From Hydrogenibacillus sp. (lineage in GTDB: Bacteria > Bacillota > Bacilli > Thermicanales > DSM-22653): a DNA stretch of 64,000 nucleotides. The translations under genes were made by a program, and so were the position numbers. The stretch covers positions 21,726 through 85,725 of the forward strand of contig JADBKT010000015.1 in assembly GCA_014896255.1 (NCBI GenBank), in the 5' to 3' direction. Under the pieces are notes generated by a model. That model was not told where the DNA came from and did no database searches. It saw only the letters and a list, made by a program, of their open reading frames with translations. This document shows, piece after piece, positions 1 to 11,138 of this stretch. Numbering within the stretch: position 1 is the first letter of the stretch; each line of letters starts with the position of its first letter.

Positions 1-86
1 AAGCTGAAAGCAGAAGTTGGATTTTAGCGCCGGAGAGAGCGGCGAGGTCTCTAGGCGGCGGTGCCCGCAGAAAGGGGAGATTGTAG

Positions 87-1286
87 GTGCTTGCCATCGG
101 CTTTATGCTGACGGACGAACAGCGGACGGTCATCGACGCGGTCGAAGAACTGCTCAGGAAATTAAAACCCCGTCAAGAGGCCTATTTTAAGTCGATTTAT
201 GACGATCAGCATTACCCGGACGAACTGTGGGAGCACATGAGCGCGCTCGGCCTTTTCGGCGCCCTCGTTCCGGAAGCGTACGGCGGAAGCGGGCTCGGGC
301 TTTTGGCCATGACGCTGGCCATGGAACGTTTTGCCGCGCACGGGCTGGGGAATGTTCTGGCGGTGCTCACGACGATGGACGCCATGGCCATCCTCCGCGG
401 AGGCACGGAGGCGCAAAAACGCCGTTTTTTGCCGGCGATCGCCGAGGGCAAGCTGCGCATGGCCTTCGCCATCACGGAGCCGGACGCGGGGACGAACAGC
501 TTCCGGATGCGCACGCTGGCCCGGAAGGACGGTTCGGTCTACCGGCTGAGCGGCCGAAAGGCGTGGATCACCGGCGCGGATCGGGCGGACTATGTCCTCG
601 TCGTGGCCCGTACCATACCTTACGAAGAAGTGATCGCGCAAGGTTTGCGAGAGCGCTATGGGATGGGTCTCTTTCTGGTCGACACCAAGGCCGAGGGGTT
701 GTCGATGCAGGCGATGGAGACGGTGGGCATCGAAGGTTTCCGGCAGTTTTTCCTCTATTTGGACGATGTGGAAGTGCCTGAGGACCATCGCATCGGTGAC
801 GAACACGACGGCGCCGAGGTGATGTTCGACGCGCTGAATCCGGAACGCATCCTTTTTGCCGCCAAAGGGGTGGGGATGACCGAGTACGCCCTCGCTCGCG
901 CGGCGGAGTATGCGAAGGCGCGGCGAGTGTTCGGCGATACGCCGATCGCCGCGTATCAGGGGGTGCAGCATCCGTTGGCGAGGCTTAAGGTGCTTCAGGA
1001 GGCGGCGCGCATGCTCACCTATCAGGCGGCGGAGGCGTTCGATCGGGGCCGTGCGCGCTCGGAGGTGGGGCTCTTCGCCAACATGGCCAAGTATTTGGCC
1101 TCGGAGACGGCGTTCGAGGCGATCGATCGGGCCATTCAGACGCACGGGGGCAACGGATTTTCCAAGGAATATCATTTGATCCGCATGATGGCTCCCGCCC
1201 GCTTGATGAAGACGGCCCCGATCAACAACGAGATGGTGCTCAATTACATCGCCGAACGGGCGCTTGGATTGCCGCGGTCGTACTGA
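87..1286 (+). CDS. Acyl-CoA dehydrogenase family protein
   Basis: A flavoprotein of 399 residues that should oxidise an acyl-CoA thioester to the enoyl-CoA and pass electrons to ETF. The central beta domain is recognisable (AFAITEPDAGTNS around residues 126-138, RKAWITGA around 157-164), as is the C-terminal helical domain with HGGNGFSKEY near 353-362. The Glu of the medium-chain enzymes (YEGTSQ region) is replaced by TAPINNEM, while NPERI puts a Glu at 253, the position used by isovaleryl-CoA dehydrogenase. I chose GTG at 87 because AAAGGGGA precedes it by about 9 bases; ATG at 105 is an alternative. It lies 55 bases upstream of a carboxyltransferase gene, suggesting a shared branched- or short-chain acyl-CoA pathway. 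The exact substrate cannot be read from sequence. Confidence 0.9.
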   Translation: MLAIGFMLTDEQRTVIDAVEELLRKLKPRQEAYFKSIYDDQHYPDELWEHMSALGLFGALVPEAYGGSGLGLLAMTLAMERFAAHGLGNVLAVLTTMDAMAILRGGTEAQKRRFLPAIAEGKLRMAFAITEPDAGTNSFRMRTLARKDGSVYRLSGRKAWITGADRADYVLVVARTIPYEEVIAQGLRERYGMGLFLVDTKAEGLSMQAMETVGIEGFRQFFLYLDDVEVPEDHRIGDEHDGAEVMFDALNPERILFAAKGVGMTEYALARAAEYAKARRVFGDTPIAAYQGVQHPLARLKVLQEAARMLTYQAAEAFDRGRARSEVGLFANMAKYLASETAFEAIDRAIQTHGGNGFSKEYHLIRMMAPARLMKTAPINNEMVLNYIAERALGLPRSY

Positions 1287-1341
1287 TGGTCGACCGGATG
1301 AATGAACATCTCTGCATAAACCGCAAAAAGGGGGGCGCCCG

Positions 1342-2874
1342 ATGGGCGAACGGGAACGGCGTGTGCTGGAGGAACTGGCGCGCATTCAACGAGGAGGTCC
1401 GCCGCGCGGGCATGAGAAACAGCGTGCAGCCGGAAAGCTGTTCGTGCGCGATCGGTTGGCTTTGTTTTTCGACGACGGCGAGCCGTTCACGGAAACGGGG
1501 CGTTTTGCGCGGAATTGGGATGCGGAATTCGCCGCCGACGGGGTAGTGACGGGAACGGGAACGATCGACGGACGGACCGTCTTCTTCGTCGCCAACGATT
1601 ATACCGTCAAGGCCGGTTCGGTCGGTCGCTATCACGCGGAAAAAACTCTCCGCACGCAACGGGCGGCGCTTCGGGCGCGCAAGCCGATCCTCTATCTCGT
1701 CGACTCGTCGGGCGCGCGCATCGACGAGACCGGCGGGCATCACGTCGATCCGGGGAGCATCGGGGAATTTTACTATCTGCACAGCATCATGTCGGGGGCG
1801 GTGCCGCAAATCGGCGTGCTCTACGGCACGTGCTTCGCCGGCACGGCGTATACGCCGGTGTTTACGGACCTGTTGATCATGATGCGCGATGCGGCGATGG
1901 CCATCGCCTCGCCGCGGATGGTGGAGATGGCCATCGGGCAGAAGGTGACGGCGGAGGCGCTCGGGGGCGCGGAGATGCACGCCAAAAAGAGCGGATCGGC
2001 GCATTTTGTCGTCGATACGGAAGAAGAAGCGGCCGCGCTGGCCAGGCGCCTTCTCTCATACCTTCCGGACAATAGCGACCTCGCCCCGCCGATGCGCCCG
2101 GCGCGGGACCCGGCACGGGACCCGGCGGAGATCGATGCGCTCATCCCGGAGGACCCGAACAAACCGTACGACGTCCGCCGTTTGATCGAGGCGATCGTCG
2201 ATGCGGACAGCTTTTTGGAAGTGAGGGCGCAGTACGCGGCGGAGCTTTTGACCGGTTTTGCGCGCATCGGCGGTCAAGTGGTCGGGATCGTGGCCAACCA
2301 ACCGGCGGTCAAGGGCGGAACGATTTTCCCCGAATCCGCCGACAAAGGAGCGGAGTTCGTCTGGTTGTGCGATGCATACAACATCCCTCTGCTCTATCTG
2401 GTCGACACGCCCGGGTTTATGGTCGGCACGGCCGTCGAACAGAACGCCGTTCTGCGCCGGGGACGGAAGTTCATTTACGCCACCTCGAGCGCGACCGTGC
2501 CGCGCGTCACCGTCATCGTGCGCAAGGCGTACGGCGCGGGCATCTACGCCATGTCCGGTCCGGCGTATCACCCCGACGTGACGCTGGCCTTGCCGTCGGC
2601 GGAGATCGCGGTGATGGGCCCGGAGGCGGCGATCAACGCCGTGTATTACAACAAGATCCAGGCCGTCGAAGATCCTGAGGCGCGGGCCGAAATGGTCAAG
2701 CGGCTGCGCGAAGAATATCGCGCCGGCTACGACATCTTTAAGCTGGCCGGAGAACTGGTGGTCGACGAGCTCATTCCGCCTCGGGAGCTTCGAAAGGAGC
2801 TGGTGCGCTATTTTCAGATCTTCCGGGAAAAGCAGGTTGAACGGCCGAGGCGCAAGCACGGGACGATTCTGTGA
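1342..2874 (+). CDS. Acyl-CoA carboxylase, carboxyltransferase (beta) subunit
   Basis: The 510-residue protein has the two crotonase-like halves of the propionyl/methylcrotonyl-CoA carboxylase beta family, which moves CO2 between biotin and an acyl-CoA. Visible landmarks are LVDSSGARIDE, GVLYGTCFAGTAYTP and GSAHFVVDTEEEA in the N-half, FARIGGQVVGIVANQP and LVDTPGFMVGTAVEQNAV in the C-half, and a family-typical GTIL end. The start is ATG at 1342 behind AAAGGGGGG. No biotin carboxylase or biotin carrier gene lies inside the window; they may sit to the left. Pairing with the upstream acyl-CoA dehydrogenase favours propionyl- or methylcrotonyl-CoA over fatty-acid synthesis, but the substrate is unproven. 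A decarboxylase beta-type subunit is the main alternative. Confidence 0.88.
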   Translation: MGERERRVLEELARIQRGGPPRGHEKQRAAGKLFVRDRLALFFDDGEPFTETGRFARNWDAEFAADGVVTGTGTIDGRTVFFVANDYTVKAGSVGRYHAEKTLRTQRAALRARKPILYLVDSSGARIDETGGHHVDPGSIGEFYYLHSIMSGAVPQIGVLYGTCFAGTAYTPVFTDLLIMMRDAAMAIASPRMVEMAIGQKVTAEALGGAEMHAKKSGSAHFVVDTEEEAAALARRLLSYLPDNSDLAPPMRPARDPARDPAEIDALIPEDPNKPYDVRRLIEAIVDADSFLEVRAQYAAELLTGFARIGGQVVGIVANQPAVKGGTIFPESADKGAEFVWLCDAYNIPLLYLVDTPGFMVGTAVEQNAVLRRGRKFIYATSSATVPRVTVIVRKAYGAGIYAMSGPAYHPDVTLALPSAEIAVMGPEAAINAVYYNKIQAVEDPEARAEMVKRLREEYRAGYDIFKLAGELVVDELIPPRELRKELVRYFQIFREKQVERPRRKHGTIL

Positions 2875-2939
2875 AAGCGATGGGATCCGTCTGGGAGGTG
2901 CACAGCTGATCTTGAGCCGTTCCTCTGAGGCCCGGCATT

Positions 2940-2948
2940 TGGTATAAT
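2940..2948 (+). promoter_or_regulatory. Extended -10 promoter for lepA-hemW
   Basis: TGGTATAAT is a perfect -10 hexamer with the TGn extension. The -35 region 17 bases upstream (TTCCTC, 2920-2925) is weak, as expected for an extended -10 promoter. Transcription would start near 2955, giving a leader of about 45 bases. Confidence 0.65.
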
Positions 2949-3001
2949 GAATCGATCCGATTTTGTCGGGCGATGAGACTTCATCCGCAGGAGGCAACCG
3001 T

Positions 3002-4825
3002 ATGGCGGAGATTGTGCACGTACGCCAGGATCACATCCGCAACTTTTCGATCATCGCGCATATCGACCATGGCAAATCGACGCTCGCCGATCGTCTGCTG
3101 GAGGCGACGGGGGCGATCGACGAACGGGAAAAAGAAGACCAATTTCTCGACCAACTCGACCTGGAGCGGGAGCGGGGCATCACCATCAAGTTGAATACGG
3201 TGCGGCTCACATACCGGGCGAAAAACGGCGAGACGTACGTCTTGAACCTTATCGACACGCCGGGGCACGTCGACTTTACGTATGAAGTATCGCGTTCTTT
3301 GGCCGCGTGCGAAGGAGCGCTCCTCGTCGTCGACGCCTCCCAGGGCATCGAAGCACAGACGCTGGCCAACGTTTACCTCGCCCTGGAAAATGACCTCGAA
3401 ATCCTCCCCGTGATCAACAAAATCGATCTGCCGAGCGCCGAACCGGAGCGCGTCCGACAGGAGATCGAGAACGTGATCGGTCTGGATGCCTCGGAAGCGG
3501 TGCTCGCCTCGGCGAAGATGGGCATCGGCATCGACGAGATCCTCGAACAGATCGTGCACAAAGTCCCGCCGCCGGCGGGAGACCCTGAAGCGCCGCTTAA
3601 GGCGCTCATTTTCGACTCTTATTACGACTCCTACAAGGGCGTCGTGGCCTTGATCCGCGTCAAAGACGGTACGCTCAAGATCGGCGAGACGATCCGCATG
3701 ATGGCCGCCGGCAAGACGTATGAAGTGACCGAACTCGGCGTGTTCGCTCCGCGGCCGACGCCGGTCGACGTCCTTGCGGCCGGGGAAGTCGGCTACGTGA
3801 CGGCGAGCATCAAGTCCGTTTCCGATACGAGGGTCGGCGATACGATCACCCATGCGCATCGCCCGGCGTCCGAACCGCTCCCCGGCTACCGGAAGGTGCT
3901 CCCGGTCGTCTTTGCCGGGTTGTATCCGGTCGATACGAGCGACTACGACGATCTGCGCGATGCGTTGGAAAAGCTTAAGTTGAACGACGCTTCGCTCACC
4001 TTTGAACCGGAAAATTCGCAGGCGCTCGGTTTCGGTTTTCGCTGCGGCTTTTTGGGCCTTTTGCATATGGAGATCGTGCAGGAGCGGTTGGAGCGGGAAT
4101 TCGGCCTGAACCTCATCGTCACCGCCCCGAGCGTCGTCTACCGGGTGATCCTCACCAACGGCGAGACGTTCGAGATCGACAACCCGTCGAAAATGCCCGA
4201 CGTCGGGCGGATCGAAGCGATCGAGGAGCCGTACATCCGGGCCACCATCCTCGTCCCCAACGATTACGTCGGCGCGGTGATGGAGCTTTGCCAACACAAG
4301 CGCGGCGAATACCAGACGATGACATACCTCGACCCGTCGCGCGTGCAGATCGTCTACGACATGCCGCTCGCGGAGGTCGTCTTCGACTTTTTCGATCAGC
4401 TCAAGTCGCGGACCAAAGGCTACGCCTCGTTCGACTATGAGCTCGTCGGATACCGGGCATCCCGCCTGGTCAAGATGGATATCCTCATCAACGGCGAAGT
4501 CGTCGACGCCCTCTCCGTCATCGTTCACCGCGACCACGCCTACCCGCGCGGACGGGCGCTGGTGGAAAAACTCAAAGATCTCATCCCGCGGCAGATGTTC
4601 GAAATCCCCATCCAGGCGGCGATCGGCAGCCGCGTCATTGCCCGGGAGACGATCAAAGCGCTGCGCAAAAACGTCCTGGCCAAATGTTACGGCGGCGACG
4701 TGAGCCGCAAGCGCAAGCTCCTGGAAAAACAAAAAGAAGGGAAAAAGCGGATGAAGGCCGTCGGCAGCGTGGAGATCCCGCAAGAGGCGTTCATGGCCGT
4801 GCTCAAGGTGGACGAAGCGAAATGA
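3002..4825 (+). CDS. lepA: Elongation factor 4 (LepA), ribosome-associated GTPase
   Basis: A translational GTPase of 607 residues that back-translocates or remodels stalled ribosomes and is linked to 30S assembly. G motifs are visible in order: AHIDHGKST (G1), RGITIK (G2), DTPGHVDF (G3) and NKIDLPSA (G4). The LepA-specific C-terminal domain follows, with [16 protein letters not shown] near the end. I chose ATG at 3002 because AGGAGG (2989-2994) lies 7 bases before it; an in-frame upstream start at 2963 has no site. Its stop overlaps the hemW start (ATGA), implying coupled translation. The lepA-hemW-hrcA order is standard in Bacillus. Confidence 0.98.
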   Translation: MAEIVHVRQDHIRNFSIIAHIDHGKSTLADRLLEATGAIDEREKEDQFLDQLDLERERGITIKLNTVRLTYRAKNGETYVLNLIDTPGHVDFTYEVSRSLAACEGALLVVDASQGIEAQTLANVYLALENDLEILPVINKIDLPSAEPERVRQEIENVIGLDASEAVLASAKMGIGIDEILEQIVHKVPPPAGDPEAPLKALIFDSYYDSYKGVVALIRVKDGTLKIGETIRMMAAGKTYEVTELGVFAPRPTPVDVLAAGEVGYVTASIKSVSDTRVGDTITHAHRPASEPLPGYRKVLPVVFAGLYPVDTSDYDDLRDALEKLKLNDASLTFEPENSQALGFGFRCGFLGLLHMEIVQERLEREFGLNLIVTAPSVVYRVILTNGETFEIDNPSKMPDVGRIEAIEEPYIRATILVPNDYVGAVMELCQHKRGEYQTMTYLDPSRVQIVYDMPLAEVVFDFFDQLKSRTKGYASFDYELVGYRASRLVKMDILINGEVVDALSVIVHRDHAYPRGRALVEKLKDLIPRQMFEIPIQAAIGSRVIARETIKALRKNVLAKCYGGDVSRKRKLLEKQKEGKKRMKAVGSVEIPQEAFMAVLKVDEAK

Positions 4826-5985
4826 ACGGTTGGCCGCGGCACGTGTACGTGCATGTGCCGTTTTGCGCGGCCAAGTGCCATTACTGTGATTTCGCCGTTT
4901 TCGTCGGCCGCCGCGCGTCGTGGGAAACGCCGTATCTCGAGGCCCTGGCGCGCGAGCTTGAGCACGTGCTCGCGCCGTTCGGCGGAGCGTATCCGGAGCC
5001 GATCGAGACCCTGTATTTCGGCGGCGGCACGCCGACGGCGCTTTCGGACGGCGCGTTGGAACGCCTTTTCGAACTTCTTGCGGCGGCGTTTCCCCGCCGG
5101 GCGGCGGAGATCGAAGTGACGATCGAGGCCAACCCGGAAGGGTTGGCGGAAGCGCGCCTTAGGCGTCTCAAGGCGCTCGGCGTAAACCGCGTAAGCTTCG
5201 GTATACAATCGTTCCACGATCGCCACCTCCGGCGGCTTGGCCGGACGCACACCGCCCGCGACGCCGAAGCCGCCGTCTGGGCCGCTTTTCTTGCCGGTAT
5301 CCCCCGCCTGTCGATCGACCTCATCTACGGCCTGCCGGAGGAGACGCTCGAAGAATGGCGCGTCGATCTCCTCCAGGCTTTGCGCCTCCCGATCGAGCAT
5401 CTTTCAGCTTACGCCCTGCAGGTCGAGCCGAAGACGCGCTTCGGGCGCCTGTTCGCCGCCGGACAGCTTCCGTTGCCCGATGAAGACCTTGCCGTGGCGA
5501 TGTATGAAACACTCGTTCAAAACGCCGAAACGACCGGTTTTCACGCTTATGAGGTGTCCAACTTCGCCCGCGCGGGGGGCGAGTCGCGTCACAACCTCGC
5601 ATACTGGAAAAACGTCCCGTACTTCGGCTTCGGCCCGGGGGCGCACGGCTACGCGTTCGGCATGCGCTACGCGAACACGCCGTCGCTCCCCAAATACGTC
5701 CGCGCGCGGGAAACCGGCGCCTATCGCGTCGAAGAACAACCGGTCACGCGACAGGCGGAGATCGAAGAGACGATGTTCATGGGCTTAAGGCTCACCGACG
5801 GCGTCGATCGCGCGGCCTTTCGCGCGCGTTTCGGCGTCGAGCTTGAGGCGGTCTACGGGCCGACCTTAAAGCGGCTTCAGGAACAAGGCGTGATCGTCGT
5901 CGATCGCCGCGGCGTCCGTCTCGTGCCGCAGGCCCGCCTCATCATGAACAGCGTCCTCGCTGAATTTTTGTTGGACGATCATTGA
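4822..5985 (+). CDS. hemW: HemW, radical SAM heme chaperone (HemN-like)
   Basis: A 387-residue radical SAM protein. The cluster motif CAAKCHYC (CxxxCxxC) is near residue 15, followed by [10 protein letters not shown] and VTIEANPEG. It lacks the N-terminal arm that true coproporphyrinogen III dehydrogenase (HemN) carries, so by family knowledge it is HemW, a heme chaperone. ATG at 4822 overlaps the lepA stop. Its own TGA (5983-5985) lies inside the -35 hexamer of the heat-shock promoter, so the next operon starts without any spacer. Confidence 0.95.
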   Translation: MNGWPRHVYVHVPFCAAKCHYCDFAVFVGRRASWETPYLEALARELEHVLAPFGGAYPEPIETLYFGGGTPTALSDGALERLFELLAAAFPRRAAEIEVTIEANPEGLAEARLRRLKALGVNRVSFGIQSFHDRHLRRLGRTHTARDAEAAVWAAFLAGIPRLSIDLIYGLPEETLEEWRVDLLQALRLPIEHLSAYALQVEPKTRFGRLFAAGQLPLPDEDLAVAMYETLVQNAETTGFHAYEVSNFARAGGESRHNLAYWKNVPYFGFGPGAHGYAFGMRYANTPSLPKYVRARETGAYRVEEQPVTRQAEIEETMFMGLRLTDGVDRAAFRARFGVELEAVYGPTLKRLQEQGVIVVDRRGVRLVPQARLIMNSVLAEFLLDDH

Positions 5986-6011
5986 CAAATCGATCCCCCG
6001 TCTGGTATCTT
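5982..6011 (+). promoter_or_regulatory. Sigma-A promoter of the hrcA-dnaK operon
   Basis: A consensus -35 TTGACA (5982-5987) and -10 TATCTT (6006-6011) are separated by 18 bases, with an extra TG before the -10. The -35 overlaps the hemW stop codon. The predicted start near 6018 places the CIRCE element at the very 5' end of the transcript. Confidence 0.88.
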
Positions 6012-6023
6012 TGTGAATAAGGG

Positions 6024-6050
6024 TTAGCACTCTCTATATCCGAGTGCTAA
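6024..6050 (+). promoter_or_regulatory. CIRCE operator for HrcA
   Basis: TTAGCACTC (6024-6032), 9 bases, GAGTGCTAA (6042-6050): a perfect match to the CIRCE inverted repeat that HrcA binds to repress chaperone genes until heat shock. It lies immediately downstream of the promoter and upstream of hrcA. Confidence 0.97.
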
Positions 6051-6068
6051 CAAGAGGGGGTGACCGGC

Positions 6069-7091
6069 GTGCTTACCGAACGCCAACGCGCCATCCTCCA
6101 GGCCGTCGTCGAACTTTACATCCGCTCGGCGGAACCGGTCGGTTCCCGTACGATCGCTCGGCTTTCCGGCATGCGGTTAAGCCCGGCGACCATCCGCAAC
6201 GAGATGGCCGACCTCGAAGAGATGGGTTATCTCGAGCAACCCCATACATCGGCGGGCCGCGTCCCGTCGCATAAAGGGTATCGTTATTACGTCGATCACC
6301 TGTTGCTGACGGAATCCGTCAACGCCGAGTGGGTCAAGGCGCTCAAAGCGCGCTTTCACCAACGTTATGCGGAGATCGACGAGACGCTCCGGCAGACGGC
6401 GTCGCTGTTGTCGGAGCTGACGCATTATGCCGTCGTCGCCCTCGGGCCGGAAGTCTTTACCACCCGTCTCGTCAAGCTGGAATTCGTGCCGCTTGGCGAT
6501 GGCCGGGCGGTCGCCGTGCTCGTTACCGACAGCGGACACGTGGAGCATAAACTCGTCGAGCTGCCGCCGCAGCTCTCTTCGGAAGAGCTTCGAAATTTGG
6601 TGGAGATGGTCAACGCCGAACTGAAAGGGACGCCGGTGGCGGCGCTCACGCAGAAGATCTTCCAGCTTCTCGCCCGCGTGATGGAATCGAATCGCGAGGT
6701 CTATTTGCGGGTGCAGCGCTTTTTTGAAGATCTTTTGGCGCCGAGCGGGGAGACGAAGCTCATCGTCGACGGCACGCGGGAGATGCTGAGCCTGCCGGAG
6801 TTCCGCGACGTCGATCGGGTGCGCGAACTGCTTCGGCTGTTTGAAGAAGGCGAGCCGCTGTTCCGTGTCCTGCGCGGCGCGGCGGACGGGGTCCGCGTGC
6901 ACATCGGCCTCGAACAAGACCTCGGCCTGGACAGCCCGGTGAGCCTCGTCACGACGACGGTGGCTTTCGGGTCGGACCTCAGGACAACGATCGGCATCAT
7001 CGGTCCGACGCGGATGGACTATGCCAAGACCGTCGGCCTCCTGAGCGCCCTTTCGGACATTTTCGACACCTGGGGGGAACCCGGCCGGTGA
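6069..7091 (+). CDS. hrcA: Heat-shock repressor HrcA
   Basis: A 340-residue transcriptional repressor of class I heat-shock genes, acting on the adjacent CIRCE site. The N-terminal winged helix is recognisable (LTERQRAILQAVVELYIRSA, then EPVGSRTIAR and SPATIRNEMADLEEMGYLEQ), followed by the GAF-like inserted domain and the C-terminal dimerisation part. I set the start at GTG 6069, matching the usual LTxRQ beginning and using AGAGGGGGTG (6053-6062) as ribosome site. An upstream GTG at 6060 lies inside that site and is unlikely. First gene of the operon. Confidence 0.96.
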   Translation: MLTERQRAILQAVVELYIRSAEPVGSRTIARLSGMRLSPATIRNEMADLEEMGYLEQPHTSAGRVPSHKGYRYYVDHLLLTESVNAEWVKALKARFHQRYAEIDETLRQTASLLSELTHYAVVALGPEVFTTRLVKLEFVPLGDGRAVAVLVTDSGHVEHKLVELPPQLSSEELRNLVEMVNAELKGTPVAALTQKIFQLLARVMESNREVYLRVQRFFEDLLAPSGETKLIVDGTREMLSLPEFRDVDRVRELLRLFEEGEPLFRVLRGAADGVRVHIGLEQDLGLDSPVSLVTTTVAFGSDLRTTIGIIGPTRMDYAKTVGLLSALSDIFDTWGEPGR

Positions 7092-7115
7092 ATCCGGGCG
7101 ACTGAAGCGACGATC

Positions 7116-7144
7116 GATCCCGGGCGCCGGGTGCGCTCGGGATC
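7116..7144 (+). other. Intercistronic hairpin between hrcA and grpE
   Basis: GATCCCG (7116-7122) pairs with CGGGATC (7138-7144), a G-U pair follows, then GCGC/GCGC, leaving a 5-base loop: a 12-bp stem with no U tract after it. A stem-loop processing site at this same place in the Bacillus subtilis dnaK operon yields a stable grpE-dnaK-dnaJ mRNA. Function here is inferred from that precedent. Confidence 0.6.
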
Positions 7145-7162
7145 GTCTATTGGGGTGAGAGC

Positions 7163-7978
7163 GTGGAAAAGATGAACGCATCAAAGGCAAAGGCAGCCCA
7201 TGAAGCGGAGATCGGCGCGGGTCCTTCGCCGGATGACGCCCCGGCCGCTCGGCAGCCGGAGGCCGCGGGCCACGCAGAGGCGGCGGATGCCTGGGGCCAT
7301 GCGGCGGTGCAAGACGGCGAAGGTGAACGAGCGGCATCGGACGCCGCCCGTGAAGCGGACGCGAAAGAGGCCGACGCGAAAGAGGCCGATCCGTGTCGGG
7401 CGGAACGCGCCCGGGCCGCGGAATGGGAGGCCCGAGCCCTGGAACAGGAACTTAAGGCCCGCGCGCATTACGACCGCTATGTGCGCCTGGCCGCCGAATT
7501 CGAGAATTACCGCAAGCGTACGATGCGCGAGCAGGAGCAGCAGCGCAAATACGCCGTACAGCCGCTTGCCGAACGGCTCCTTCCGGTCGTCGACAATTTC
7601 GAGCGGGCGCTCGCGCAAGCCCAGGCGTATGCGGCCGCCGTGCCCGGGGACCCCGGCGCTTCGCCCCCGGAATCCGGCGCGGCATCCGGAGGATCCGGCG
7701 CGACGCCGGAGGAAGGAAACGCAGGGGCGGGGCTTTCGGTGGCGTTTGTCGAAGGCATGACGATGATCCATCGCCAGCTGCTTAAAGCGCTCGAGGAAGT
7801 CGGTGTCACGCCGCTCGTGACGGTCGGCCGGCCGTTCGACCCGAACGTCCATCAGGCCGTCGGCCTGGTGCCCCGGAGCGAGGGCCTTGCGAGCGGCACC
7901 GTCGCCGAAGAGCTGCAAAAGGGCTACATGTTGCACGATCGCCTGCTTCGTCCGGCGATGGTCAAAGTCGTCGAATGA
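7163..7978 (+). CDS. grpE: Nucleotide exchange factor GrpE, enlarged
   Basis: GrpE releases ADP from DnaK. The 271-residue protein is much longer than the usual 180-210. The conserved parts are the coiled-coil (YVRLAAEFENYRKRTMREQE near residues 110-130) and the beta-rich C-terminus (GRPFDPNVHQAVG, then GYMLHDRLLRPAMVKV). The excess is an acidic Ala/Glu/Asp-rich N-terminal tail of about 85 residues containing a KEADA/KEADP repeat, and a Gly/Pro/Ser-rich insert around residues 160-190 between the long helix and the four-helix bundle. GTG 7163 follows GGGGTGAGA; ATG 7172 is an alternative. Confidence 0.94.
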   Translation: MEKMNASKAKAAHEAEIGAGPSPDDAPAARQPEAAGHAEAADAWGHAAVQDGEGERAASDAAREADAKEADAKEADPCRAERARAAEWEARALEQELKARAHYDRYVRLAAEFENYRKRTMREQEQQRKYAVQPLAERLLPVVDNFERALAQAQAYAAAVPGDPGASPPESGAASGGSGATPEEGNAGAGLSVAFVEGMTMIHRQLLKALEEVGVTPLVTVGRPFDPNVHQAVGLVPRSEGLASGTVAEELQKGYMLHDRLLRPAMVKVVE

Positions 7979-7987
7979 GAGATTTAA

Positions 7988-9856
<1,869 letters not shown>

Positions 9857-9914
9857 TCCTGCCGCTTCGTTTCTTTTACCGGCCGTTCATTCGGCCGATC
9901 GGGAGTGAGAACCG

Positions 9915-11093
9915 ATGAAACGGGATTATTACGAGGTGCTCGGCGTCGAAAGAAGCGCCTCTCCGGAGGAGATCAAAAAAGCGTATCGCCGCCTTGCCCG
10001 TCAGTATCACCCCGACGTGAACAAGGCGCCGGACGCCGAAGAGAAGTTCAAGGAGATCACCGAAGCCTATGAAGTCTTAAGCGACCCGGAAAAACGCGCC
10101 GCCTACGACCGCTTCGGACACGCCGGCGTCGGCGCCGATGCCGGGACCGGCGCCGGCGGCGGGTTCGGCGGCTTTGGCGGGTTTGACGCTGCCGACTTTA
10201 GCGGGCTGGAGGACTTGTTTGACGCTTTTTTCGGCGGCGGCGCCCGTTCCAGGCGGGCGAACGCGCCGCGCCGGGGTCGCGATCTTACGTACACCTTGAC
10301 CATCGACTTTGAAGACGCCTACTTCGGCAAAACCGTCGATCTCGAATTGCCGAAAGAGGTGGCCTGCGACGCCTGCGGCGGAAGCGGCGCCAAGCCGGGC
10401 ACGTCGCCGAAACCGTGCCCGACGTGCGGAGGGCGGGGATATGTCGAGCACGCGCAGCACACTCCGTTCGGCCGGTTCGCGACGAGGCGGACGTGCCCGA
10501 CGTGCGGCGGCGCGGGGCGCGTCATCGCGGAGGCGTGTCCGGTGTGCGGCGGGAGGGGCCGTGTGCACCGGACCACGACGGTCAACGTGCGCGTTCCGCC
10601 GGGCATTGACGAGGGGACGGAGCTCAGGCTCGCCGGCGAAGGAGAGCCGGGCACAAACGGCGGTCCGCCCGGAGATCTGTTCATCACCTTCCGCATCAAG
10701 CCGCATCCGCGATTTCGTCGGGACGGCGTCGACCTGTACATCGAACACCCGATCACCTTCGTTCAGGCGGCCCTCGGCGCGGAAATCGAAGTGCCGACGA
10801 TGGAAGGGCGGGCAAAGCTCAAAATTCCCGCCGGCACCCAGTCGCATACGCTCTTTCGCTTGAAGGGGAAAGGCTTTCCCCACGTCCGCGGCCACGGCCG
10901 CGGCGATCAGCTCATCCGCGTCGTCGTCCGCATTCCGACGAATCTCAACGAGCAGCAGAAAAAGCTGTTGCTTGAAGCGTTTCCCGATGCCCTCGACGCG
11001 CACGTTCAGGACGGGCACGGCGGATCGAAAGACGCGTCGGGCGAGCATGAGGGTTTTTTCGATAAAGTCAAACGGGCCTTTCGCGGCGAGTGA
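9915..11093 (+). CDS. dnaJ: Chaperone DnaJ (Hsp40)
   Basis: A type I Hsp40 of 392 residues. The J domain carries HPD at 32-34; a Gly/Phe-rich linker follows (about residues 72-112). The zinc region holds four CxxCxGxG repeats ([32 protein letters not shown]) and is followed by two C-terminal beta domains. It delivers unfolded clients to DnaK and stimulates its ATPase. The 58-base gap after dnaK holds a small CGGCCG/CGGCCG hairpin. Last chaperone of the operon, 45 bases before prmA. Confidence 0.98.
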   Translation: MKRDYYEVLGVERSASPEEIKKAYRRLARQYHPDVNKAPDAEEKFKEITEAYEVLSDPEKRAAYDRFGHAGVGADAGTGAGGGFGGFGGFDAADFSGLEDLFDAFFGGGARSRRANAPRRGRDLTYTLTIDFEDAYFGKTVDLELPKEVACDACGGSGAKPGTSPKPCPTCGGRGYVEHAQHTPFGRFATRRTCPTCGGAGRVIAEACPVCGGRGRVHRTTTVNVRVPPGIDEGTELRLAGEGEPGTNGGPPGDLFITFRIKPHPRFRRDGVDLYIEHPITFVQAALGAEIEVPTMEGRAKLKIPAGTQSHTLFRLKGKGFPHVRGHGRGDQLIRVVVRIPTNLNEQQKKLLLEAFPDALDAHVQDGHGGSKDASGEHEGFFDKVKRAFRGE

Positions 11094-11138
11094 CGGTCTC
11101 GAGAGCGGAAAGGTAAGCGTTGGAGAGGAGCATCGGCT

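Noticed and set aside
1..27. Possible C-terminal codons of an upstream gene ending in TAG at 25-27
   Set aside because: Only eight codons are visible; no product can be supported.
2912..2917. TTGAGC as -35 of the lepA promoter
   Set aside because: It is 25 bases from TATAAT; the extended -10 explains the promoter better.
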